A DNA stretch of 64,000 nucleotides from Fen-1245 sp963835535 (GTDB lineage: Bacteria > Gemmatimonadota > Gemmatimonadetes > Gemmatimonadales > JACORV01), in the NCBI GenBank assembly GCA_963835535.1, contig CAWIFL010000002.1:372001-436000 (forward strand), given 5' to 3'. This document shows positions 45,565 through 53,491 of the stretch, piece by piece. Within the stretch, counting starts at the first letter, position 1. Every line of letters starts with the position of its first letter. Position numbers and translations under genes: made by a program. The notes under the pieces are model-generated. The model had not been told where the DNA came from. It saw nothing but the letters and a program-made list of their open reading frames with translations, and ran no database searches.

Positions 45565-45877
45565 GCGGCCACCGCTAGGCTGCCGCTACCACGGCCGCTA
45601 GGCGTGCGCCTGGCGGCGCGACCGGCCGCGGATCGTGCCGAGACCGTGCCAGCCGCTCGTAACCCCTTGCGGCGCCACCGCCTCCAAACCGCTGCGGGAC
45701 TGAGAATCCCACGACGCCCGCCAACCCCACGCCGCCGGTGTGACGCTGAGCGAACCGCGCGCGCCGCGCGCCGGCAGGGACGCCCGGACCAACGCCTAAC
45801 GGCTGACTAACGCCTGTGCTATAGGTTTGCACGGTTTGTCGCTGGGAAGTCGCCAACTCTGACGCCGGAGGTTCTCC
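45565..45877. other. Intergenic region between divergent terL and lipoprotein gene
   Basis: About 310 bp between two divergent genes, presumably holding both promoters. I see no clear gene, repeat or strong hairpin; a short GCCTAAC/GACTAAC duplication lies near 45793-45811. Confidence 0.4.
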
Positions 45878-46366
45878 ATGAGGTTGCTTCGAGCCGCTCT
45901 TGTTCTTGCGATCGCATGCCAGATCGGGGCGTGCGCCGCGATCTTCCAGGGCACGCACGAGAATATCCCTGTTCAGTCGGCCCCAAGCGGCGCTTCGGTA
46001 GCGACCAACCCCGCGACTGGCACGTTCACCACGCCAACCACACTCGACCTTCAACGCAAAGAGACCTACGTCCTGACCTTCACCGCGGCCGGCTACAGTC
46101 CTGCCTCGTTCACCATCAGCAGTCACCTGCAGGCAGGCTACGTCGTGGCCGACGTGCTCCTCACGGGCCTCATTGGAGTAGTCGTTGATGCCGCGACGGG
46201 CGCGTGGTACTCTCTCCACCCGGAGTCTGCTACTGTGTCGCTGACCCGCACAACGGGGATGCTGGGGCCGGACACGATCCGGATCGAGATTGGGGACGCG
46301 CACAACGGGCATGTGGACGTGAACTCGCCTGTGCCGGTGCACGTTACGGTGACGAAGGTCCCCTAG
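45878..46366 (+). CDS. PEGA-like lipoprotein
   Basis: 162 residues. Signal peptide with lipobox (LAIACQIGAC), then a PEGA-like segment (VQSAPSGASVATNPATG, TYVLTFTAAGYSPASFTI) and a hydrophobic GLIGVVVDAATGAWYSL near residue 100. Similar lipoproteins occur on bacterial chromosomes. CCGGAGG upstream of the ATG. Cargo near the right end. Confidence 0.7.
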   Translation: MRLLRAALVLAIACQIGACAAIFQGTHENIPVQSAPSGASVATNPATGTFTTPTTLDLQRKETYVLTFTAAGYSPASFTISSHLQAGYVVADVLLTGLIGVVVDAATGAWYSLHPESATVSLTRTTGMLGPDTIRIEIGDAHNGHVDVNSPVPVHVTVTKVP

Positions 46367-46472
46367 GGGCAACACCGCGGGGTGCGGCGCATACTTGGGT
46401 TTTGTCGGTTTTGGCAGTTTTGGCATAGAGACGTAGAGCGTGAATGGGAACACTCTCGCTCTCTCGGAAAAC

Positions 46473-46492
46473 GGGCACGATCTTGGCACGTT
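46473..46492. promoter_or_regulatory. Candidate integrase arm sites (right)
   Basis: GGGCACGAT and TTGGCACGTT, spaced 11 bp, mirror the pair at 33041-33061 and lie just inside attR. Confidence 0.45.
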
Positions 46493-46608
46493 GTTCGACG
46501 TAGTAGACCGTCGAGCGGTGCTTCGCTCGGAGGACTGGAAGTCGGGTGAAGCGGTGTGGGCGCTACGGTTAGCTACGGTGGGGTACGTCCTGCCCGAGCG
46601 GCTGTTCC

Positions 46609-46648
46609 GATTTTGAGTCCCGCGTGTCTGCCATTCCACCACTCGGGC
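46609..46648. repeat. attR core (tRNA-Leu 5'-half copy)
   Basis: 40 bp identical to 32945-32984. Reading the minus strand, the tRNA half runs through the anticodon loop, then diverges. It regains an acceptor-like CTCGGGCA at 46598-46591, making a 58-base tRNA-like remnant with a pairable acceptor stem. Confidence 0.9.
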
Positions 46649-46657
46649 GGTAGCGGA

Positions 46658-46663
46658 AATATA
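46658..46663 (-). promoter_or_regulatory. Likely original tRNA-Leu -10 box
   Basis: Minus-strand TATATT, 9 bp ahead of the first tRNA base at 46648. It is the promoter element that would have served the tRNA before integration and now reads into the att remnant and the element. No matching -35 was found at normal spacing. Confidence 0.5.
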
Positions 46664-46679
46664 CCCCCGCAAAGCCAAA

Positions 46680-46699
46680 CCCCCAGCGGGCGCTGGGGG
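46680..46699 (-). terminator. Hairpin terminator after the periplasmic-protein gene
   Basis: CCCCCAGCG-gg-CGCTGGGGG, followed on the minus strand by TTTGGCTTTG, about 55 bp past the stop of the gene at 46755. A similar hairpin lies at 47576-47601. Confidence 0.7.
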
Positions 46700-46754
46700 C
46701 TCGGGTCGTCCGCACCCGACCGCTGCGGGCCGGAGGCTCCTGCAGGCCGGATTC

Positions 46755-47398
46755 CTACTCCCCCAGATACATCACGTGGACGTAGGTCCCCAAGCGCACG
46801 TTGTAACCGAGGTACCAACCGTCGTGGTCGGGGTCGGCATAGATGACGATGTCGTCGCTGTCCCAGAGCCAATCGCTGACATAGTCATACTCGAACGGGG
46901 CCACGTCGAAGAAGAAGCCGCCGACGTTGAATCGTCCACGATCGCCGCCCTGAAGCCGCCAGACGTGCTGCGCACCGATCGGGCCCGTGAACCTCCCCTG
47001 CTGCCACGGGTGATCGAGATGGAGATTCGGATCGTTGGGGGCCGCATGGCCCACCCATTGATCATTGACCGCATGCACGTGAGGGGCCACGGGATGACCC
47101 GGCTTGTCGGCGGTTCGCTGGACGGGCTGCGCAGGCTGGGCAGCGCGGCGAGCTGGAGCCGCCGCCGTTGCCCGTGTGCGGGTTGGGCCGCGCGCAGGAA
47201 TGTGCCCGCCGCCCACCTCGGGCTGGGCCCGTTGCGCGGGCCGTGCCTGTTGTGCGGGCCGTGCTGTTGCGCGGGCCGTGCCTGTTGCGCGGGCTTCGCC
47301 TGCGCGCCGCGCTGCTGCGCGAGTGCGGTGCTGGAGGCCATTACGGCCGCCGCGAGGATTCCACCGGCCACCAATAGAACCGAATGTCGTGCGCGCAT
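46755..47398 (-). pseudogene. Periplasmic protein gene with frameshift in an 18-bp repeat
   Basis: The N-terminal part (from ATG 47398) gives a signal peptide (SVLLVAGGILAAAVMASSTALA before QQ) and Ala/Gln/Pro repeats. The C-terminal part (to 46755), in the next frame, gives a folded domain (LHLDHPWQQGRFTGPIGAQH; VGGFFFDVAPFEYDYVSDWL; IVIYADPDHDGWYLGYNVRL). The 18-bp repeat GCACGGCCCGCGCAACAG has one 17-bp unit near 47264. Restoring that base gives one 214-residue protein. Family not recognised. Confidence 0.7.
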
Positions 47399-47575
47399 AG
47401 CACCAGAACTCCTAGCAGGATCGTTCCAGGGTCATCTGCGGGACTGCACACAAGGCTACCTCCCTGCCCCCTCGACCGACATCGCTCGATTGGATGAAGT
47501 GCGGCCTGACACCAATGGGGGATGGACTGCGGGGACGAGGTCGCCGGGGGATGGGCACGCGGGGTCCGCAATGCC

Positions 47576-47601
47576 AAACCCCCAGCGGGTGCCGGGGGTT
47601 T
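47576..47601 (-). terminator. Hairpin terminator after the Spy-like gene
   Basis: AAACCCCC and GGGGGTTT flank a short centre with further GC/GC pairing; about 70 bp past the stop at 47672. The rest of 47399-47671 shows no gene. Confidence 0.65.
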
Positions 47602-47671
47602 GGGTCCTTCGGGCGCTCCTGCTTGCGGTATACTGCGAAGAACTCGGGCTACCGCGTTCCCGGGCCAGGGC

Positions 47672-48265
47672 TCATTCCAGGGGTCCGCCCGGAAAACCGG
47701 GCCTACCCGCCGGCGGACTCCACCGGCCCTCGCGAATCGCCTGCACCCGCTGCATCAACGCCTGCCGCATCATCAGGAGACGCGCCCGCTGCACGGGCGT
47801 CAGGAACTGCCCCAGTTCCCGCATTTCCTGCTGCTCCTCCTGCGCCCTCGACACGTGGTTCGCCGCGATCGCGTCGAGCAGGTGGGCGAGACTGTCCGCA
47901 TTCGCGGCCACACCGGGCTGCAGCTGCTCACCGACCGCACTCCGCAGGTCCTGCTCCCGATCCGCCAGCGCCTGGTGCCGATCCCGCGTGTTGCGCTCCG
48001 CGGCCCGCAGCCGATCCATCTGTTGATCGGTCAGGCCCAGCTCCATCTGGACCCGCTGCCCGAACCGCTCCTCGATCTGCGTACGCAGCTCCTGGGCCCG
48101 CTGCTGATCGAAGGCGCCGCGACGGCCCATGCCGGGCCCGAACGGCATCATCGAGTCGGGTGCCCGCCCCGGCATCTGACCGGCCGGCGGATTCTGCGCA
48201 ACGGCCGTCCCTGCCGCGGCCAGGCCGAGTGCCACCACCCACGCGTACTGCCTCATCCCGTTCAT
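47672..48265 (-). CDS. Spy/CpxP-like periplasmic protein
   Basis: 197 residues. Signal peptide (WVVALGLAAAGTAVA before QN), a Pro/Gly/Met-rich segment, then two helices with LTxxQ-like motifs (LGLTDQQMDRLRAAE and FLTPVQRARLLMMRQALMQ), as in Spy/CpxP/ZraP chaperones and metal sensors. ATG 48265 with GGGAGGG upstream. Downstream of the sigma/anti-sigma pair, so perhaps part of an envelope-stress response. Confidence 0.78.
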   Translation of the reverse strand: MNGMRQYAWVVALGLAAAGTAVAQNPPAGQMPGRAPDSMMPFGPGMGRRGAFDQQRAQELRTQIEERFGQRVQMELGLTDQQMDRLRAAERNTRDRHQALADREQDLRSAVGEQLQPGVAANADSLAHLLDAIAANHVSRAQEEQQEMRELGQFLTPVQRARLLMMRQALMQRVQAIREGRWSPPAGRPGFPGGPLE

Positions 48266-48291
48266 CGCTTCCCTCCCTGACCGGCCGCGCC

Positions 48292-48720
48292 CTACAGGGA
48301 CGCGAGCACTTGCTGAAGTTGCTGCTCCGACAGCCTGTCCAACGACCCACTGGACGACGTCACCGGCACGAAGTTGGCCGCGCGCACTTCGCCGGCCGCC
48401 TTGAGGACCGCCTCGAGCTGCTGGGCGCTGAGCGAATCCACCGGGATGGACACCGGCAGGCGCACGGCGGCCTGAGCCGAATGCTGCCTGACGGCGCTCA
48501 CCGTCCACCCCGCGGCCACCAGGAGGACGACCGCGGCGGCCGCACGGAGCGCCACCGGACTCATCCACCAGATCCGCGAGTCCGCCGCCCCCTCGCGCCG
48601 GAGCCGCTCCAGGACCCGCGATGCCACACGGTCGGGACTCACCTGCGCCGCATGCGCCGCCGCCCGCGCGTCGAGCGCACGGACCGCCGCCGCGAGCTTG
48701 TCGGGAAGTTCTGCGTTCAT
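48292..48720 (-). CDS. Putative membrane anti-sigma factor
   Basis: 142 residues: a cytoplasmic N-terminus of ~55, one membrane helix (PVALRAAAAVVLLVAAGWTV), and a periplasmic C-terminus with repeated LSAQQLEAVL/LSEQQLQQVL motifs. The start overlaps the ECF sigma stop (ATGA), the usual coupling of a sigma factor and its anti-sigma. Confidence 0.75.
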   Translation of the reverse strand: MNAELPDKLAAAVRALDARAAAHAAQVSPDRVASRVLERLRREGAADSRIWWMSPVALRAAAAVVLLVAAGWTVSAVRQHSAQAAVRLPVSIPVDSLSAQQLEAVLKAAGEVRAANFVPVTSSSGSLDRLSEQQLQQVLASL

Positions 48721-49262
48721 TGGATCCATGCCATCAGCCTCTTCACCGCGTGATGATAGTGCACCCGCGCCGCTCCTTCACTGATGCCGAGCGCGGTCGA
48801 GATCTCGGAGTACTCGAGCCCCTGCTGCGCTCGCAGCGTGAACACCTCGCGCTGCAGCCGCGCCAGCTTCCCGATCCCCTCCTCCAGCCGCTGCAGCGTC
48901 CAGCCCGCGTCGGCGTGCTCGGCGGGGTCGCCCGACGGGTCCCGGATCTCCGGGCTCAGCTCGACCACCTGCCGGCGCCGCCACCGCCGCCGCCCATCCC
49001 GCAGCACGTTCCCCCCGATCGCCAGCAGCCAGGTGCGGAAGCTCGCCCCGCCCCGGAACGACGCCAGCGCCCGGAACCCCTTGAAGAACGCCTCCTGCGT
49101 CAGGTCTTCCAGCTCCTCCGCCGGCGCGCCCTGCGCCGCCAGATAGCGCGCCAGCGCGGCGGTGTGGCGCCGGACCAGCTCGCCTGCCGCCTGCTCGTCG
49201 CCCGCGAGGTACCGGGCTATCAGCTCGCCGTCAGCTGCGGCGGCCAGGGCCGGAAGTCCCAT
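48717..49262 (-). CDS. ECF RNA polymerase sigma factor
   Basis: 181 residues. Region 2 (AAGELVRRHTAALARYLAAQ; LEDLTQEAFFKGFRALASFR) and region 4 HTH (EVFTLRAQQGLEYSEISTAL; SEGAARVHYHHAVKRL) are clear. Start ATG 49262. Heads the sigma/anti-sigma/Spy-like operon. Confidence 0.9.
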   Translation of the reverse strand: MGLPALAAAADGELIARYLAGDEQAAGELVRRHTAALARYLAAQGAPAEELEDLTQEAFFKGFRALASFRGGASFRTWLLAIGGNVLRDGRRRWRRRQVVELSPEIRDPSGDPAEHADAGWTLQRLEEGIGKLARLQREVFTLRAQQGLEYSEISTALGISEGAARVHYHHAVKRLMAWIQ

Positions 49263-49317
49263 GCTGCACTTCGTTGGACGGCCCCTTGCGTATCTCGTTA
49301 AGGGGCAGCGATATTGC

Positions 49318-49339
49318 GGTTCGAACAATCGTTCGAACC
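49318..49339. promoter_or_regulatory. TetR-type operator
   Basis: GGTTCGAAC-aatc-GTTCGAACC, a perfect 9-bp inverted repeat with 4-bp centre, 15 bp before the TetR start and between it and the divergent sigma gene. Consistent with autoregulation and control of the downstream catabolic genes. Confidence 0.75.
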
Positions 49340-49353
49340 AAAGACGAGTGACT

Positions 49354-49944
49354 ATGGAGCAATTCGACCGCCGCCGCGAGAATCTGCTGGCCGTGGCCGC
49401 CCGGGTGTTTGCCGCCCGCGGTTACGACCGGACCACCATGCGGGACCTCTCCCGGGCTAGCCAGATGAGCCTGGCGGGAATGTACTACTACGTCCGCGGC
49501 AAGGAGGACCTGCTGTTCGAGATCCAGCGCGGGTGCTTCGAGCGCGTGCGCGAGGGCGCCGAGCGCGCGCTGGCCGACGCACCGGGTCCCGAGGAGCGGC
49601 TGCAGGCGTTCATCCGGCACCACGTGCAGTTCTTCGCGACCCACATGGACGAGATGAAGGTGCTGTCGCACGAAGCGGAGTCGCTGACCGGCGCGCCGCT
49701 CGAGGAAGTGCGCAAGCTGAAGCGCGCCTACGTGGACCTGTGCGAGGAGCTGCTGGCGCGGCTGGAGGAGCAGAACGGCGGGGAGCGCGTCAATCGCCAC
49801 GTCGCGACGTACGCGCTGTTCGGAATGATGAACTGGATCTACACCTGGTACGACCCCGCCGGGAGCGTCGGGGCCCTCGAGCTGGCGGACTCCATCTGCC
49901 GGCTCTTTCTCAACGGTTACGCTGCGGAGGTACAGGTCCGATGA
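49354..49944 (+). CDS. TetR-family transcriptional regulator
   Basis: 196 residues with the N-terminal HTH (AARVFAARGYDRTTMRDLSR then MSLAGMYYYVRGKEDLLFEI) and a helical ligand domain. It resembles regulators of fatty-acid and phenylacetate catabolism. The enoyl-CoA hydratase ATG overlaps its stop, so the regulator is part of the operon it likely represses, with an acyl-CoA as a possible inducer (inference). Confidence 0.9.
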   Translation: MEQFDRRRENLLAVAARVFAARGYDRTTMRDLSRASQMSLAGMYYYVRGKEDLLFEIQRGCFERVREGAERALADAPGPEERLQAFIRHHVQFFATHMDEMKVLSHEAESLTGAPLEEVRKLKRAYVDLCEELLARLEEQNGGERVNRHVATYALFGMMNWIYTWYDPAGSVGALELADSICRLFLNGYAAEVQVR

Positions 49945-50765
49945 CGGCAACGATGGAACAGGCGACGGGAACGGCGAAGCGGCTCCTCGACTACACGAAG
50001 CAGGACGGGCTGGCGATCATCGCCCTGAACGACCCGCCGGCCAACACCTACACGTACGAGATGAACCGGCAGCTCGACGAAGCCATCCTGGACGCGCGGA
50101 TGGACGAATCGGTCTACGTGATCATCCTGCGCGGCGCCGGCTACAAGTTCTTCTCGGCCGGGGCGAGCATCCAGATGCTCAACTCCGTGACGCCGACGTT
50201 CAAGTACTACTTCTGCCTCCACGCCAACGAGACGCTGAACCGGCTCGAGCAGACGCCGAAGCTGGTAATCGCGGCGCTGAACGGCCACACCGTGGGCGGC
50301 GGGCTCGAGATCGCGATGGCGGCCGACATCCGCCTCGCGCGCAAGGAGGCCGGCAAGATCGGCCTCCCCGAGGTGAACCTCGGCGTCCTTCCTGGGACCG
50401 GCGGGACGCAGCGCCTCTCGCGCATCGTCGGCAAGAGCCGCGCGATCGAGATGATGGTGTCGGGGCAGACCTTCTCCTTCGAGAAGGCGCAGGAGATCGG
50501 GCTGGTGAACGAGGTGTGGGACGGCAAGCCCGAGGAATGGTGGGAGCGGGTGCTGCTCTATGCGAAGCAGTTCTGCCCGCCGAACAAGGCCTCCAAGGCG
50601 GTCGGCAACATCAAGCGCGCCGTCTGCTCCGGCGCCGAAGTGCCGTTCGAGAGCGCGCTGGCGATCGAGCGCGAGCTGCAGCAGCTGCTCTTCCAGAGCC
50701 AGGACGCGAAGGAAGGCATCTCGGCCTACGTCGAGAAGCGCGTGCCGGCGTTCAAGGGGAAGTAG
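49941..50765 (+). CDS. Enoyl-CoA hydratase/isomerase family protein
   Basis: 274-residue crotonase-fold protein. Oxyanion-hole segments FFSAGASIQML and GHTVGGGLEIAMAADIRLA, and LPEVNLGVLPGTGGTQRL with the two Glu-region residues, are present, consistent with a hydratase. Coupled to the TetR gene upstream and sharing a base (TAGTG) with the aldehyde dehydrogenase start. Confidence 0.9.
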   Translation: MTATMEQATGTAKRLLDYTKQDGLAIIALNDPPANTYTYEMNRQLDEAILDARMDESVYVIILRGAGYKFFSAGASIQMLNSVTPTFKYYFCLHANETLNRLEQTPKLVIAALNGHTVGGGLEIAMAADIRLARKEAGKIGLPEVNLGVLPGTGGTQRLSRIVGKSRAIEMMVSGQTFSFEKAQEIGLVNEVWDGKPEEWWERVLLYAKQFCPPNKASKAVGNIKRAVCSGAEVPFESALAIERELQQLLFQSQDAKEGISAYVEKRVPAFKGK

Positions 50766-52198
50766 TGCAGACCAGGCACTACATCGGGGGGGAGTTCGCG
50801 CCCTCGGCGAGCGGGCGCTGCTTCTCCGTGGAGAACCCGGCGACCGAGGAGGTGCTGGCCGAGGTCGCCGAGGCGGGCGCGGAGGACGTGGATCGCGCGG
50901 TCGGCGCCGCGCGGCAGTGCTTCGAGTCGGATGCGTGGCAGAAGCTCGAGCCCCGGCAGCGCGGGAAGATGCTGGCCAGGGCCGCGGATCTGCTCGAAGC
51001 CAGAGCCCAGGAATTCGCGGAGGTCGAGACCCGGCAGAACGGGAAGCCGTTCTTCGAGTCGAGGATCGACGTCGCCATGAGCGTGGAGACGCTCCGCTAC
51101 TACGCGGGGTGGGCCGACAAGGTCACCGGCGCCACGCTGCCCGTTAACCCCGCCTCGTTCGTCTACACGCTGAAGGAGCCGGTCGGGGTCGTCGCGGCGA
51201 TCGTGCCGTGGAACTTCCCGCTCAATCTCGCGAGCTGGAAGTTCGCCCCGGCCCTCGCCGCCGGGTGCACGGTCGTCCTCAAGCCCGCGTCGGAAACGCC
51301 CCTCACCGCCCTGCTCTTCGCGGAGATCGCCCAGGCCGCGGGCATCCCGCCGGGCGCGTTCAACGTGGTGGCGGGCGACGGCCGGACCGCCGGCGCCGCA
51401 CTGGTCAAGCACCCGGGCGTGGACAAGATCGCCTTCACCGGCTCGACCGCCGTGGGCCAGGGGATCATGCGCGAGGCGGCCACGACGCTGAAGCGCGTCA
51501 CCCTGGAGCTGGGCGGGAAGTCGCCGAACATCGTGTTCGCGGACGCCGACGTCGCGGCGGCGGTCCGGGGCGCGCAGACGGCGATCTTCTACGGCAAGGG
51601 CGAGGTGTGCGCCGCCGGCTCGCGGCTGCTGGTGGAGCGGAAGATCCACGACCAGGTGGTGGAGCAGCTCGCGGCCCGGGCGAAGAAGCTCGTCCCAGGG
51701 GATCCCTTCGACAAGACCACGCGGCTCGGCGCGGTCGTCTCGAAGCGCCAGCAGCAGACGGTGCTCGGCTACATCGAGAAGGGCAAAGCCGAGGGCGCGA
51801 AGCTCGCGGCCGGCGGCAAGAGCGCCACGGTGAACGGCAAGGGGTACTTCGTCGAGGCCACGGTGTTCGACGGCGTGAAGCCCGAGATGACGATCGCGCG
51901 CGAGGAGATCTTCGGACCGGTGCTCGCGGTGCTCGCCTTCGACGATCTGGAAGAGGGGATCCGGCTCGCCAACCAGTCCATGTACGGGCTCGCGGCGGGG
52001 ATCTGGACCCGGGACATCAGCAAGGCGCACCAGGTCGCGCGGGCGATCAAGGCCGGTACGGTCTGGGTGAACACGTACAACCTGTACGACAGCGCCGCGC
52101 CGTTCGGCGGATACAAGGCTTCGGGGTTCGGGCGGGATCTCGGGAGAGAGGCGCTCGACGGATATCTCGAGACCAAGACGGTGTGGATCGGACTATGA
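50765..52198 (+). CDS. NAD(P)-dependent aldehyde dehydrogenase
   Basis: 477 residues. Family motifs VVAAIVPWNFPLN, the catalytic Glu motif LELGGKSPNIVF, catalytic Cys in GEVCAAGSRLLV, and EEIFGPVLAV. In context it could oxidise a semialdehyde from ring cleavage, analogous to the Box or Paa pathway step, but the substrate is not determined by sequence. GTG start at 50765. Confidence 0.92.
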   Translation: MQTRHYIGGEFAPSASGRCFSVENPATEEVLAEVAEAGAEDVDRAVGAARQCFESDAWQKLEPRQRGKMLARAADLLEARAQEFAEVETRQNGKPFFESRIDVAMSVETLRYYAGWADKVTGATLPVNPASFVYTLKEPVGVVAAIVPWNFPLNLASWKFAPALAAGCTVVLKPASETPLTALLFAEIAQAAGIPPGAFNVVAGDGRTAGAALVKHPGVDKIAFTGSTAVGQGIMREAATTLKRVTLELGGKSPNIVFADADVAAAVRGAQTAIFYGKGEVCAAGSRLLVERKIHDQVVEQLAARAKKLVPGDPFDKTTRLGAVVSKRQQQTVLGYIEKGKAEGAKLAAGGKSATVNGKGYFVEATVFDGVKPEMTIAREEIFGPVLAVLAFDDLEEGIRLANQSMYGLAAGIWTRDISKAHQVARAIKAGTVWVNTYNLYDSAAPFGGYKASGFGRDLGREALDGYLETKTVWIGL

Positions 52199-52226
52199 CA
52201 GAGCGCAGGCCGGATGGGAGTGAGCG

Positions 52227-53435
52227 GTGAGTAGAGAGGCCGTCATCGTTGATGCGGTGCGGACCCCCGTCGGGAGGCACGGGGGCGCGTTGGCGTCGGT
52301 GCGGGCGGACGACCTCGCCGCCATCCCGATCCGGGCCCTGGTCGAGCGGACGCGGCTGGACGCGGGCGACGTGGACGACGTCATCCTCGGATGCTCGAAC
52401 GGCGCGGGCGAGGACAACCGGAACGTGGCGCGCATGGCCGGCCTGCTGGCCGGGTTGCCGGTCGAGGTCCCGGGACAGACGGTGAACCGGCTGTGCGGCT
52501 CGGGGCTGCAGGCGGTCGCCAGTGCCGCCCAGGCCATCCGCGCGGGCGAGGGCGATTGCATCGTCGCGGGCGGGGTCGAGTCCATGACCCGCGCGCCGTG
52601 GGTGATGCTGAAGACCGCCGAGCCGTTCGCGCGCACCGCCCCTTCCCTCGCCGACTCGACCATCGGGTGGCGGTTCGTCAACCCGAAGATGCGGAAGGAG
52701 TGGACCATCTCGCTGGGCGAGACCGCCGAGGTCGTGGCGGGCCTCCACCGGATCAGCCGGGAGGATCAGGACTGCTTCGCGCTGGAGAGCCAGCGACGCG
52801 CGGCGGAGGCCGTGCGGAGCGGCGCCTTCGACGACGAGATGGTGAGCGTCGTGATCCCCGGCGCCGGGCCGGGCAAGAGCGACGTCGTCGTGCAGCACGA
52901 CGAGCATCCCCGCCCCGACGCGACGCTCGAACAGCTCAAGAAGCTCAAGCCGGCCTTCCGTGAAGGCGGCACGGTCACCGCGGGCAGCAGCTCGGGGATC
53001 AACGACGGCGCGGCGGCGCTGCTGGTGATGGAGCGGCAGGCGGCTCGGGCGCACGGCTATCAGCCGCTCGCCCGGGTGGTGTGCAGCGCGGTGGTGGGCG
53101 TGGATCCCCAGGTGATGGGGGTGGGGCCGATTCCCGCCGTCCGCAAGGCGGCGGAGCGCGCCGGCCTGGACGTCCGCGACATGGACCTCATCGAGCTCAA
53201 CGAGGCGTTCGCCGCGCAGGCGCTGGCCTGCATCAAGGAGCTGGAGCTCGACGTCGCGAAGATCAACGTCTACGGGGGCGCGATCGCGCTCGGGCATCCC
53301 CTCGGCGCCACCGGAGCCCGGATGCTCACGACGCTGGTCCACGCGCTCAAACGGCGGGGCGCGCGCTACGGGCTGGCGACGATGTGCATCGGGGTGGGAC
53401 AGGGGATAGCCATGATCGTGGAGCGTGAGAGGTGA
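52227..53435 (+). CDS. Acetyl-CoA acyltransferase (thiolase)
   Basis: 402 residues with the nucleophile Cys in NRLCGSGLQA, ELNEAFAAQAL, GGAIALGHPLGATGAR and the second Cys in CIGVGQG. It resembles beta-ketoadipyl-CoA/acetyl-CoA thiolases. The C-terminal ERER and the stop codon lie in the start of a GTGAGAGG repeat array. Confidence 0.93.
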   Translation: MSREAVIVDAVRTPVGRHGGALASVRADDLAAIPIRALVERTRLDAGDVDDVILGCSNGAGEDNRNVARMAGLLAGLPVEVPGQTVNRLCGSGLQAVASAAQAIRAGEGDCIVAGGVESMTRAPWVMLKTAEPFARTAPSLADSTIGWRFVNPKMRKEWTISLGETAEVVAGLHRISREDQDCFALESQRRAAEAVRSGAFDDEMVSVVIPGAGPGKSDVVVQHDEHPRPDATLEQLKKLKPAFREGGTVTAGSSSGINDGAAALLVMERQAARAHGYQPLARVVCSAVVGVDPQVMGVGPIPAVRKAAERAGLDVRDMDLIELNEAFAAQALACIKELELDVAKINVYGGAIALGHPLGATGARMLTTLVHALKRRGARYGLATMCIGVGQGIAMIVERER

Positions 53436-53488
53436 GGGGTGAGAAGTGAGAGGGCGAAGTGAGAGGTGAGAAGGAAAGGCGTGAGAGG
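53425..53488. repeat. GTGAGAGG repeat array
   Basis: GTGAGAGGTGAGGGGTGAGA followed by similar units fills the space between thiolase and the next enoyl-CoA hydratase. The last unit supplies the ribosome-site-like GAGAGG ahead of ATG 53492. Same family as 10020-10168. Confidence 0.75.
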
Positions 53489-53491
53489 ATC

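Larger units (their letters stand above)
32945..46648. mobile_element. Integrated phage-satellite-like element in tRNA-Leu
   Basis: 13.7 kb between two 40-bp direct repeats of a tRNA-Leu half. A leftward early module (RHH, coiled-coil, SWIM, DUF3987, excisionase-like, RHH, integrase) faces a divergent regulator with palindromic operators. The right part holds cargo, a prohead-protease-like gene and a large terminase. No portal, capsid, small terminase, tail or lysis genes are seen. Either a phage satellite or a reduced prophage. Confidence 0.85.

Noticed and set aside
41841..45811. Possible integron attC sites (GTTAGGC at 41846 and GCCTAAC near 45793)
   Set aside because: The two halves are 4 kb apart, lack the paired inner boxes and cassette spacing, and no integron integrase is present; chance matches.
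45565..45877. A small gene on the minus strand at 45598-45792
   Set aside because: Low-complexity composition, no ribosome site, and position in the divergent promoter region of terL and the lipoprotein gene.
32945..46648. Complete prophage
   Set aside because: Only terminase and prohead-protease-like genes represent structure; no portal, capsid, tail or lysis genes are found.
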